Assembly (NCBI GenBank): GCA_001586965.3
Contig: LUCW03001180.1
Coordinates: forward strand, 1-21,971
DNA length: 21,971 bases
Direction: 5' to 3'
Origin: Sphaeroforma sirkka
Taxonomy: Eukaryota; Opisthokonta; Ichthyosporea; Ichthyophonida
Shown: positions 1 through 10,659 of the stretch, piece by piece
Layout of the letters: the number at the start of each line of letters is the position of its first letter
Numbering within the stretch: the first letter of the stretch is position 1
The notes under the pieces: model-generated
The model's database searches: none
The model's input: the letters and a program-made list of their open reading frames with translations, nothing else
What the model was told of the DNA's origin: nothing
Position numbers and translations under genes: made by a program

Positions 1-620
1 ACACATTCATTATGGACGTTTACGGAAAAGGTTATACATTTGGCTATTATGCATAGGCTCCAAAGCTCTAACTTTTTTATATATTCACTGTCTTTGCGTA
101 AATGCGGGTAAGTATAAACGACGATTTTGCATAGTTTTGAAAACTAAGAGTGTATATCAATGTTGTAGTACAAGCATATACGAATAACTTCTATTGCGAG
201 TATTGTGAGGCAAAGAAGTATATATATAATCGCATTGTTGCTCTGCATTGGCCATTGTCTCACTGGTTGTGTGTCACATGAGTGGTTATGTATTGTAGAT
301 TTGTTTATATTTGCCACCTATGGGTAGCAATTTATTTGGCTGTAGTTATCTTGCCACAAACACAAGACTATCAGAGATACAGGGTGAGAAGGCATATATA
401 TATATACACACATAGTGCGCTCCTGTGATCGAAAAACGACTCGTGGATCTCGGCAAATGTGTCGGACATGTGCTTTAGCTTTCGGTATTGAGTCACATAT
501 GTCACATGTATATTTACACTAGTTTGTTATAGAGATCTATCACCGTACATATGTGTATGGACTATTTGCATAGCATATCAATTCACTATCCAATTGCAAT
601 GTTGTTTGCTGCCTACATAG
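1..620. other. Non-coding left flank, upstream region or first intron of MTR3
   Basis: I see no conserved coding segment here. The interval is AT-rich with short TA runs (about 218-228 and 395-410). It ends in a 3' splice site (TAG at 618-620) directly before the first recognisable MTR3 codons. The promoter and the start codon of MTR3 must lie in this stretch or to its left. Confidence 0.5.
102..107 (+). other. Candidate first coding exon of MTR3 (Met-Arg)
   Basis: An ATG followed by one Arg codon abuts a near-consensus 5' splice site (GTAAGT at 108-113). Joining it to the acceptor at 618-620 keeps the frame and gives a protein starting Met-Arg-Glu-Ser-Gln-Pro. Animal MTR3 also has an ESQP-like stretch near its N-terminus. 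The resulting intron would be 513 bases. Another ATG near 499, followed by a weaker donor, also fits the phase, so the choice is tentative. Confidence 0.35.
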
Positions 621-1925
621 GAGTCGCAGCCTCTATTGTCTAAAACAACGGGGTCGATCCAGCGTGCGGAAGGGCGCGGTTTAAAACAATTACGTCCAGT
701 ATTTACGAAAGTGGGCACTACACCGCTGGCCAATGGATCCGCATACGGCGAGATGGGAAGTAAGTAAGACGTTTTTCTTAGTATTTGTGCATAGTGTGCA
801 AACCAGCATATGAAGTTTGGGTACATATGTGCGTCCTTATATATATGCTGCATGGTGATATCTCGATGTTTGGAAGTTAACGCCACGTTTTTCGTACGGC
901 TCAGATACCAAATGCGTAGCAGTGGTACACGGCCCTCGGGAGTACAAAGGAGACTACAGTGAGGATGCTGTGCTGAATTGCGAATTCCGCTACGATTCCG
1001 TGTCCCGACCCACTCTCCGCGCGAACGACAAGAGCGCACAGGAGAACGAGTACTCTATCATGCTAGCAAATGCATTGTCCAACTGCATACAGAGAGAAGC
1101 CTACCCTAAGTCAGTTATCGATATAGTGGTGACGATACTAGACGATGATGGTGGTGCCTTTGCTGTGGCACTCACTACCGCGAGTTTAGCCCTGGCTCAC
1201 GCTGGTTTGCAGATGTATGACTTGGCTGCATCGGTATCTGTGGTATGTGCGCGTGCAGAAGTAAAAATTGTGCCTTTTTTTCTGTACCATAGACTTGCGT
1301 TGTTAAGCAATCCCTTGAAAGCCAAGGAATATCGCACACTGGGGATACAATGCAACATGCACAAGTGGAGCATGGAATGACCTTAATGGCAACTTTAACA
1401 TTGTACCATATCGCGATTAATTCTACCACAGGCAGTCGTTGGGCAATGTGTGATCACCGATCCAACAGATGAAGAATTAGCACAATCAAACGGACACGTC
1501 ACGGTCGGATACTTACCACAATTGAATGAAATTTGTAGTATTGTGCAGGTAAGGGTGTATTGGTAGTTTGTTGGTCGAAAACAAGAAATCGTGCTTCTCG
1601 AGTCGAACATTAAAATTTAGTCAATTTTGCTCACCAATCAATTCTTACTTTTTTTGCAGGAAGGACAGTTGAGTCCGCAGGTGTCGAGCGGCGCGATCGA
1701 ACAATGTATAGATTCTTGTGCACAGGTGTGCAGCTGGTGATGCCTAAATTTGCTTCCCAATAGCACATTCATTGCATAAACGCTGCGTATCAATCTTGCT
1801 CTTTCTGTGAGTGCTCTGACAGGTGATACTGATCGTTCTATTTTTTTCCTTTCACTTCAATGCAGATGTATTTCGTGATACAAGAGACACTGAAGAACCA
1901 TAATGAAGCTGAAGCCGAACAGTAG
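621..1925 (+). CDS. MTR3: MTR3/EXOSC6, RNase PH-like ring subunit of the RNA exosome
   Basis: Exons are 621-759, 905-1242, 1432-1548, 1660-1725 and 1866-1925; all four introns between them are GT-AG and the phases agree. They encode 239 residues, about 241 with the candidate first exon, close to the family length (human about 270). The RNase PH core is clear: LRPVFTKVG, then GSAYGEMGNTK, VHGPRE, YPKSVIDI, and ALAHAGLQMYDL. The last motif, together with ITDPTDEEL and the C-terminal Cys-rich helix, points to MTR3 and not RRP41, which lacks the MYDL-type motif and starts with a DGR segment. By family knowledge, MTR3 pairs with another RNase PH-type subunit in the six-membered ring that threads RNA to the catalytic subunits, in nucleus and cytoplasm. 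Ring subunits of this type are normally catalytically inert. The gene converges on MLH3. The start codon is uncertain. Confidence 0.93.
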
Positions 1926-1933
1926 GCTTTTGA

Positions 1934-1939
1934 AATAAA
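1934..1939 (+). terminator. Poly(A) signal AATAAA for MTR3
   Basis: A canonical AATAAA hexamer lies only 8 bases after the MTR3 stop codon (1923-1925). This implies a very short 3' UTR. Only 186 bases separate the stops of the two convergent genes, so the 3' ends may be close or overlapping. Confidence 0.6.
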
Positions 1940-2111
1940 ATTAGTATATTGCAAGCTGGTATTTTCAGGCCATATCTGATGCCGGATATGATCGCATTGT
2001 ACGAGACCCTATTTGCATCACCTTATCGTTTATCGCTTTGTATAACAATATTGGACAACAATATTATCTCGTCAGTCAAATATAATCAGTGAAAGTGACC
2101 TCGCAGCAGTG

Positions 2112-5100
2112 CTAGGCCAGTGCCATGCGCTTCTCACCCGACGACTGCTTTTGATTAACAAGTCTGTACTTATCAATCTGCTCCAAGTCCGCTAACGGTA
2201 TGAGTGTGGGGCGGCCATGTGCGCACTGGAAGGGGAGATCGCACTGTATGCGGAAGTATAGAATTTGTATGAGTCATAGTTGCCATGATAACTCATGATT
2301 TCATCGCTTAGAGACGGTGAAACACGAGCACAAAGTTGTCAACGAAAAAATATACATATTCTCTCGTCATGGTTATGTACCTGCAGGATGCACGAATCCG
2401 TAAGTAGAAACAGTGTAGAAGCGCACTGTCGCGCAATTGTGACAGAAAGTCTCATGAAAATTCCTGCAATGGTGGGAAAACAGCATGAAAGTTGGCACAT
2501 CACACCTACATGATCAGGGGTGTAGCTGTGCGATTGATACCTTAGCAAGATCAGCAACAATCTGACGGCATACGTCGATACCCAATTCATCGCCAAACTT
2601 GATGGCACCACGACACGCGACGTGGTTGAAAACCCGCTTCATAACACGTGGCAATATCGTGGTCATGCTGCCGGTGTTTCTATGAATGTGTATCTGTTCA
2701 TTCATCAGAGTCTGCGTTATGTAAGAATCGAATATAATACAGTCAGTTGAATAAGCAGTAATTTGGTTGTAATTTCAAGGGCTATCTTGTGCCGTGTTGT
2801 TGGCTGACATTCCAGTTGAGTGCCACTTACCCTGACAACATGCTCCACCTCGTCCTCGCGGATGCCGGTTTTAAATACCTCGGGCAATGAGCACACAATG
2901 ATCCGTTCATCGAAGGCGGCTTCTCTGCTTATCAATAGTCATATTTAAAATAGATGTATCATCACCCCATGTTCGAAATACATGTGAATAGCACTTTCGA
3001 GGTACCGATAGGCACAGATACAAGATATAGCAAGTATCAAACGTTCAACCTTGACCAAATGCTGATCAAGGAAAAATCAATGTATCAAGCGAAAGACTTA
3101 CAGGTCAACAATGACTTCGATCCCCCATCGTAAGAGTGCTTCGCATTGCTGTTGCACATATTGTGCATCTTCTTCCGTTACCTTGATAGCTATGAAAGGA
3201 TCTAACGGTACAGGACTTATATTGTTTTGCCGACCTTTGCTGCGGGGATAAAGATACACGTTTGGTGTTCATATTAATATATTGGTATATCCAGATAGCT
3301 CCTGGGTTGTGTAATGTGGGATTTGCATAGATTATGGCTGCTAGAAAAATACCTACACATATTTCACGTGCTGCCATACACACCTGAACTCTGACAAGAT
3401 TTCTTCCAGTCTTAGTCTCTCATGCGCGGCATGCTGGTCCAACAAGGCCACAACAGGGTTATCCACTGCATTGGTTCGGTATGGTAAGAGACATACAATG
3501 TAACTCTTATCCATTTGTTTGAGCACTCGTGCTTTGCCCAGCATATCTCTGGTGAACAGTACGGGCTCTGCACTGGTCACCTCCGCACCTTTCAGGAACT
3601 TTGTATACGAGGCTGAGTAGCACCGCAGAGGCTGACCCATGGGCCGCAATACCGGATTTTCCCACTCCGCTAAAATGCTAGTCACATTTAGCTCGGTAGT
3701 TGTCTCAGAGTCTTCAGATGAAGCCGTACCTTTCTCCTCTTTCAAAACCCCTACACCGCTAGTAGGTACATACTGAACAGGCTCGGCGCGATGTTTCTCT
3801 ACTTTCGATTGTTCCGAGGTCACTAATGCGGCATTAAGTTTCGAGTCAGACACGCCTTCTCTAATGATCGCATTAAGCTGATCAATATCTCGCGATCCGT
3901 ATCCCTTGCTTACGAGCCGTTCGCGACGCGACAGGTGTTTTTCCACGTGCTGAGGTGGTTCTTTGGTTTGAGTAGATTTCGCCACTGTTGAATTTGACTT
4001 GTTCACACACCCGGTCGTGGACAAGATACAACCTCCTTCATCACGAACTATAGCCAAACCCCGTCCAGTTGTTAGTGCTGGAATTTTCAGTGATGGATTC
4101 TTTCGAAAAGTCGCGCTCATCGCCTGGTCAGACACCTCCTGGCGCACTGAAACGACTGGCAGTTCATCTTCGTTTTGGACCTTCTGGCGTATAATATTTT
4201 GGGCTTCAGAGGCCAGATTCACAGCAGTAATTGCTGGTGATTGGGAAGTATTCAAATTTTCTTCATCGGAAGACACGATTGCGGCTTCGTGGTCTGACAC
4301 CTCCTGGTTCGTAATCACGGTTGGCATTTCAGCGTCGAGCGGAGTTTTCTGGTGCACATCCTTTGAACCTGTAGAAGCAAACGCCGTAGCAGCCACCGAC
4401 GGCGATTCCGAACATGAGGGTCTCTTTGCAAATGAATGCAGGTTAATTTCTTTGTTTATGAGGGTACCTGGTTTGTGCTTTGTGGACGCAGACACCACTG
4501 AGGTAGTGTTCCCTCGAGCCTCGACGGACCGTTTGACAACATCTTGCAAGAACGGCAGCGATTGCAGTTGGAATTGACATACAGACTCCGTGCCGATTTC
4601 TGATTGCGAGGGTAAGCGAGGCTCATGCTGTGCACGCGATGGATCAGTTACCCCAGTTCCTGGCGTGACTGAAGAACACGGCCTAGACTGCCGGCCCGGA
4701 TATCTATCCAAATGGGATCCAAACGTTGGAACGTGCGTCTTAAGTGTGTAGTGCGATTGCTCAAAGGTATCATTTTGGTTCGAACTGGGTTTACTCGGTT
4801 GAGGTCGGCTTTGTGTCGGGCCCCGACTATCTGTACCAAGTTGTGCACTGGTTTCGAAATCTCGACGTGGGAAGGTCTGTTCTATTGATTGCGCCTCTTT
4901 AGACTGTTTTTCTCGCCTGGCTGTGGAATTATGAGGTGCTGCATGTACTCTTAAGAGCGGCGGTATCTGCCGCTGAAGGTTAGAGCAAGACTGGTGGTTT
5001 GATTGCGGCAATCGACGCTTCGACTTTGGTGTGGCATTCGGAAGTGCTGATGGAATGGCACTAGGGTTTGTCGTCTCCTCCGATGGACAGCCGAGACGCC

Positions 5101-8100
5101 CGAGTAGTGCTGCTAATTGACATGGCTTGCGCGTAGAATCCTGCTCCTTCCCATCATCTTCATCGCCGTTCTGCACTCGCACAGATTCGTTTGTAAAGGC
5201 CAAGGGATCATCAGAATTTTCTACTTTCTCAAAGGCTTTGTTAAGCGTCCCACGAGCACCCAGTGCTGACAATACATCGCCTGCGATATCTGAGGCCGTG
5301 GAAGTTATGCAATGGGCGACTGCAATCGAACTGCTCTCGGATGCATTAGCTTCACCACCACCCCTTGACACCGCTTGAATAGACTCGTGCATTTCGGTGA
5401 TATTGTCGTTGTTCGAGCCGAGTTGGGACCGGGTGGATGAGATCCCAAGGGACGAAGATTGAAGTCGGCTGTCGTACTCAGGGTTGGGCTTGCGGTGTGA
5501 TTTAGCGGGGTTTGTGAAGAGATCGGTGGCAACTGCGCAGGTGGTCCTTGGGTTGGCTGACGCAGGCGGCCCGGTCTTAGATAGAGATCGTGGTGAATAC
5601 CCCATCGATGCTGGGAATGGCATGATTCGAGGAATGTGTTGAAGTAAGCCCAAACCCACACCGTAGTTGAATAACATTAAGATAGATTTTCGTGGTATAA
5701 AAATCGCAATTGAATTGTGCCAAAACGAGCACATTCGGGAAGTAAAAATAGAGTGAATTGTCTGTTGGGTATCTGTGTGCCCATGCACGCGGAATCATAA
5801 AAGTCACAGGGAGAATAACAGCTCGATCTGATTTCAAAACTCACCCAACTTTGCCTTGAACTTATCCGTCACCTTTGCTGACCCTGGCGTGCCTTGTCGC
5901 GTGCGCGCCTGTCTCTTACTATGCCCAGGTGTGCGAGGAGTATTTCGCAAGGTGTAGGCGTTCGAGATGTCAGTTACTGGAGAACCATACTGAGAATAGA
6001 CAGAGCTGCTGATGAAACGACGTTTCTACAAGGGTGCAGTTTAGAATGCAAATGCGAAGGTATATCAGCAACCATGCCAGTAAAGAGCTAGAACGACATA
6101 TTTGAACAGCTGCAAATTTAGACCAATCTGAGAACTATAATCTCTGAGCACTTAATTCTGCATTTCCACTGCGTAGGAGGACTTCTTTAGTAGTATTTAC
6201 CTGCGGTGTGCTAGCGGGGGGTTCGGTATACTTCCGCTTTATCGGCGCCGATCGTAAGTAAGAACCTGACATCAAATATATTTGTTTATATCAGAAATTT
6301 TTCGATCAAATTTGATAAGGGTACATTATCGGTTGCCACGACTACGTAGACTGTGTATAAAGACAATTCCGCAACAATGAAACAATGTTTGTTCTTACTC
6401 ACCATGGTACTCGTATACTTTGGAAGGTAGAGGCACAGAACTACGGCCGCCTGGCGACTTTCCTGTGATATCGAACAACGACACCTGTCAAAGTGGAACT
6501 CATAATACATCACTTTTTAAACGAGCCAACAAGACGCGTGCTATTAAGGCACATCATCTAAAATAACCATAAATAACATTATCATGCCACAATACTGATG
6601 TGCATGTGAACATTCTAGAGCATATAGCAGCAATTGCAATTACCGACCATCGAAGCACCATCGCTGATTCAGATATCAGGCGGAAAACAGTTCATGTAAG
6701 ATTACAACATACCAAGAGATTCGGACTCTACATTGCATTCTTGAGTTGGACTATGCAGCAGACCATGTGCGGTGAGGAAAGTCGCAATAGCTTCATCCAC
6801 GAAGTTCAGAACTGCATCCCAGTCCTACAGAAACAAAAGCTAAGTGATCAGGAAACGTTGCAATAAAACTTGCACAGTTGCCGACAAGAATGCATCCAGA
6901 AAAACAAGGTATATCTATATGAAAGTATCAGGTACATACCTTAAACTCAACTAGCGATTTGTCATGATGAATGCAGACATCGTGTGGAACACATGTGATC
7001 AAGTTCAGTACATACACCCCAAATTTCTCTGCCTTCGCGATCGGCGGGCTATACTGTGGGCATGTATTCGTGTCGGCGGCAGTCATGCGCAAACCTGATA
7101 TCAAGACACAGCGCTTGTGAGTCAATGACTTATTAGGTATCCTATCGAGCGAAGAAACTAAGACATGGCGTACTCGTATGTACGTACTCGACATGTGCAC
7201 TAAATACATACACATAGCCCCATGTCCGTGTACAAGTAATCTGGCACGAATAAGAACAAGTAAAGATTTGAACGAACTAATGTAGATGAGAGAAACTTGC
7301 CTGACAATGATGAGTCTTTGATCACCCCATTGATATGTTTGTGTAGGGCGGACTTGCGAAGCAGCCGTTTGTTTAGGAATACGAACTGATATGATTTACT
7401 GAAGTGACCGATGGTTGACAAAAACCCTTCCAGAGTGTACTGTTGACCAGTATCATCGACTCTCCGTAGTGTGTGGAGATTATCAAGCAGCGTTACACCA
7501 AGCGTGGGAAATGTGTCGCGGAAAGCTTGCAATGACGACTCGCATTGCTTTGCTTCGACGATAATCTGGAATGAAGATTTCGGTTTCTTATCAGGTATTG
7601 CAATTAGAGCGCATGTGTTCTTTAAATTTCAGAATTTTTAGACAGATATGAATATTCTCCGCACAGCTAGGCAGCAAGTGCGATCTAGAGTTACGGACTC
7701 GTTCGCAAACTACCCCTCGTATATCATCCGCAAGAATCAACAACCACTTGGGGAAAGTGTGCAGAGTCGGTTCAAAATACCTTGTTGTTAACGTCGTTGA
7801 TGAGTTTGAAGGTCACCTGTGGATGTATTATAGCCATGCGTTGCACAGTCTGCTTAATGTGACTGAGAGCAGCGGCGGGTTGTCCTCGCTGCCTTAGCTG
7901 CGCGCAAGAGTCAAATGGTATATCGGGATTATTTCAACAGTCATCTACGAAAAATCTTAAATACAATATGAAATTAAAGCCACCTATGGGATTCAATGCT
8001 AAAATAGAGCGCTCAAATGCTAATGAAGTGCGGTAGTGGATAGACGTGGCGGGTTCAATGATGACAGCGCGCGTGATATGAAAACTGTTTGATCGAGCCA

Positions 8101-9632
8101 CGAGTCACAAGACGACGAGAAGTGAGTGCATATAGAATAAGCCCTTTTGAGGTCATATGTTGCTGCACCGTAAGCAAAAACACAGTGTCGATGTGTATCC
8201 ATTCGTGCGCAATTTTCAAAGCGACATGTATACACAGAAGCATCCGCCTACTACTAGAGCGACGCACTAAGGGGCAATCGTACCGGCATGTTGTAGAACA
8301 ATCGATGAACTTGGACTGTAGTCCCTGCACTAGGCTTTGGAGCACACACATCCGAACAGCACACCAGTGCACCGTCTTTGAACTTTTTCAGCAAACTTGG
8401 TCCGGTGGATGTTTTCGTATAGATCTCTAATGTTGAGATATCGCTAAGACTCGCCAAAGCTTCGCCAAAAAACCCGAACTGCTGTGGCGGTCTGGCGAAC
8501 ACATTCTTTGTAAACGCTTCGTTGCCATCTGCATCGTAGTACATATCTTCTCCGTCAAACTTGCTGCGTTTCCAGACCGCGACAGAATAAATGTTATGTC
8601 GTGTCATACGGGCTTTTAGAGGTTCAGTCTATGGCAGTGCAAGGACGCCAACGATCGACATCATAAGGTGCTACACGCTTGGGGATTCCATAGCATGGCG
8701 ATATCAAGCAATATGTGAACAAGTGCACATCAAATAATAAACTGTTACTAGTCGCGTTTTAACGGGCCTTAAGACTTTCTAGCAGAATAAGGTCAACATC
8801 ACGCGGGTCTCAACGAGAACTCACATTTAAATTGGCTTCTGAGAACATGCAGGTAAGCCAGTGGAGCTACTGTGGTATTTTGTTGAACTACTGTGAACTG
8901 TAGGTCTTTCCAATCGTTCAGCACATAACAATTAGAAACTCAGATGAAAAAAAAAAAGGTTAACAAACGAAAAATATAAACTTATGAGAGCTCTAAACAC
9001 TTGCAAGCTCAGCGGGTTTCTTCTAGAACATAGTCACGAATTTTACGCAAATTTCGGTGAATATTGGTAATTCCCCGGATTTTATTTTTGCTTCAATCGT
9101 GCATGTGTATAACAGCACAATACACGATAGATGGGGAGTGTTGCATCTGTACTTTCCAACTGAAACGTTCTATTCGGCTTCTAGCAAGTCAAATTATAGT
9201 CAAATTATACAATACAAGCTAGATAAGATATACTGGAACTGCACTTTCTTCTCTAGGCTGGTAGTGGATAGCTCCATTCAGATATATATCACAATACAAG
9301 TCAGAAAATGCAGCATTTCATGGTCCGTATTAGCTAGAAGGCTGGTTGCATCTGTACTTCCTTTCTTACCTGGTAGTGTATCGTTCGCCAATCAATCGCA
9401 AGTTCTCCAAATCCAGCCCAACCCCATTGTCGCTCACACAAACACTGAAAGTGTTCATATTCACCCGCACCTCAATGCGAGATGCGTGTGCGTCGAGTGC
9501 ATTCAAAACCAGCTCCTCGACACATTGCGCCACACTTGTAATAGACACAGATGTTCGCAGCAACGATACAGCTTCTGCCCCGAGTTTCCATATGCGCCCA
9601 GTTGCTGGGCCTTTAGGGCTACTAACTGCCAT
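2112..9632 (-). CDS. MLH3: MLH3, MutL-gamma mismatch-repair and meiotic endonuclease subunit
   Basis: Fourteen exons, 5' to 3': 9370-9632, 8284-8563, 7781-7897, 7301-7565, 6940-7094, 6713-6824, 6403-6462, 6201-6265, 5845-6025, 3384-5610, 3102-3239, 2831-2924, 2541-2711, 2112-2243. They join in frame to 1,419 residues (human about 1,453). The N-terminal GHKL ATPase has motif I (E40, N44, D47) and DNGVG (68-72). Motif III reads GFFGEAL (118-124), where families have GFRGEAL. The S5-like transducer domain follows (FLNKRLLRK, DVCIHHDKSLVEF). A long Ser-rich linker fills the 2.2 kb exon. The C-terminal endonuclease domain carries DQHA(X)2E(X)4E (1224-1235), ACRGAIKF (1351-1358) and CAHGRP (1383-1388), the metal-site motifs of MLH3-type MutL. 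By family knowledge it pairs with MLH1 to nick DNA in mismatch repair and meiotic crossover formation. The intron at 7095-7300 is GC-AG; the others are GT-AG. The ATG at 9632 is the first in its frame after an upstream stop; an upstream exon (ATG near 9711 beside GTAAGT) is possible. The acceptor at 2925 could shift by 3 bases. Confidence 0.95.
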
Positions 9633-10465
9633 CGCAATAGTCTGGTGTCCAATCTTGACAGTGCTGCTTGTAGCGTGTGAGATTGTGCGTGAAACCTAAT
9701 CACTTACCACTTCATTTGTTTAGTGATGGCATACCAAGGCCAGTATCGAGTCTGCTTGGCCGCACATACGCTTATTTGGCCATGGGACCCATCTACTCAC
9801 AGCACCTCTCACAGCATTTGTATCAAGATATGCTAGATAAGCTGCAGAAACACTACTATAGTCGCAGGGTGTCGTGTCCTTCCAGCTACGTGTGATACTG
9901 ACTCATAAGTACAGAACAAAACCACCCTCACGTACTAGTAGTAGAGTGCGGTGCAGGTTTAACTTTCGTGTACACATTATTTTATAAATATTACACATGA
10001 ATGAAATGATGGTATACCATTGGATTCTCTGTAAACCAATCAAAAATCGAGTAAAGCACCCGCCATTTTGTTTTTGGCGAAGGCGGGGTCAGACTCAGGG
10101 GAGGGGAGGCAGAGAACTGAGAAAGTCGCAAGTTCACAGCTCAGTCGCACACGTCTGATTGTAAACTCAAAAACTGTGGTCGCTAAGTTCTCATGTTCGA
10201 AACTCGCTGCGGAAGATGGTTTTTTCCAGCACATTCTAAACTATAATGTGAACCACACATGCCAAAAATGACAACAATTCAGTCCAAGGCTATATTTCAA
10301 CTATGTTCAAAGGTCGAATCAGAGAATTGCAGTAGCTGCTGTAATCCTAGATAGGACTATAAGTTTTTATCAATCCGAATTTGCTTCGAACGCACTCCAG
10401 CTTGAAATAGCAGTATAGAGTGTTAAACACCCCCGGCTAATGTCTTCAAGTATTGATCCAGGGTG
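9633..10465. other. Spacer: MLH3 upstream region and distal 3' flank of the arrestin gene
   Basis: No conserved coding segment is visible. The left part should hold the MLH3 5' UTR and promoter, and the right part the termination region of the arrestin-like gene. Short ORFs on both strands near 10040-10271 overlap each other and have no recognisable family. Confidence 0.5.
10036..10070 (-). promoter_or_regulatory. Candidate MLH3 promoter: CCAAT box and YY1-like motif
   Basis: The minus strand reads CAAAATGGCGGG at 10059-10070, which matches the AAnATGGCGG core bound by YY1-type zinc-finger proteins, in the MLH3 direction. A CCAAT pentamer (plus strand, 10036-10040) lies about 20 bases downstream of it. 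Both are about 400-440 bases before the MLH3 ATG. A role as promoter is inferred from motif and position only; the host may not use YY1. Confidence 0.35.
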
Positions 10466-10471
10466 TTTATT
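10466..10471 (-). terminator. Poly(A) signal AATAAA for the arrestin-like gene
   Basis: An AATAAA hexamer on the minus strand lies about 190 bases past the stop codon of the arrestin-like gene. A 9-base inverted repeat (arms TAAACACCC and GGGTGTTTA, roughly 10424-10470) overlaps it and could form a hairpin at the mRNA 3' end. Confidence 0.5.
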
Positions 10472-10659
10472 AATGGATTTATATTTCATATTTATCTAGA
10501 ATTCTATTTATACCTGCCGATACCAAAAATGCAACGCTGCCGATAGCGTCGTTGCAATCGTAGTAATCCAGCAGAGTTTCAGGTTAAGTTCACAATGATA
10601 ATTAAATAGCTGGATAGCGAGTGACAACTACCACCGTATGTATGTCTAAGCTCAGCTGC

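Noticed and set aside
578..1039. 153-codon open frame on the minus strand
   Set aside because: It lies antisense to the conserved MTR3 exons, which explain the region with family motifs and splice sites.
3999..4577. 192-codon open frame on the plus strand
   Set aside because: It is the antisense shadow of the long MLH3 exon and has no recognisable family.
6403..6484. Longer form of the short MLH3 exon using the acceptor at 6485-6487
   Set aside because: Phase does not match the upstream exon ending at 6713 (phase 1); the acceptor at 6463-6465 gives a continuous frame.
9057..9680. 207-codon open frame on the plus strand
   Set aside because: It runs antisense through MLH3 exon 1 and intron 1; the minus-strand reading carries the conserved ATPase motifs.
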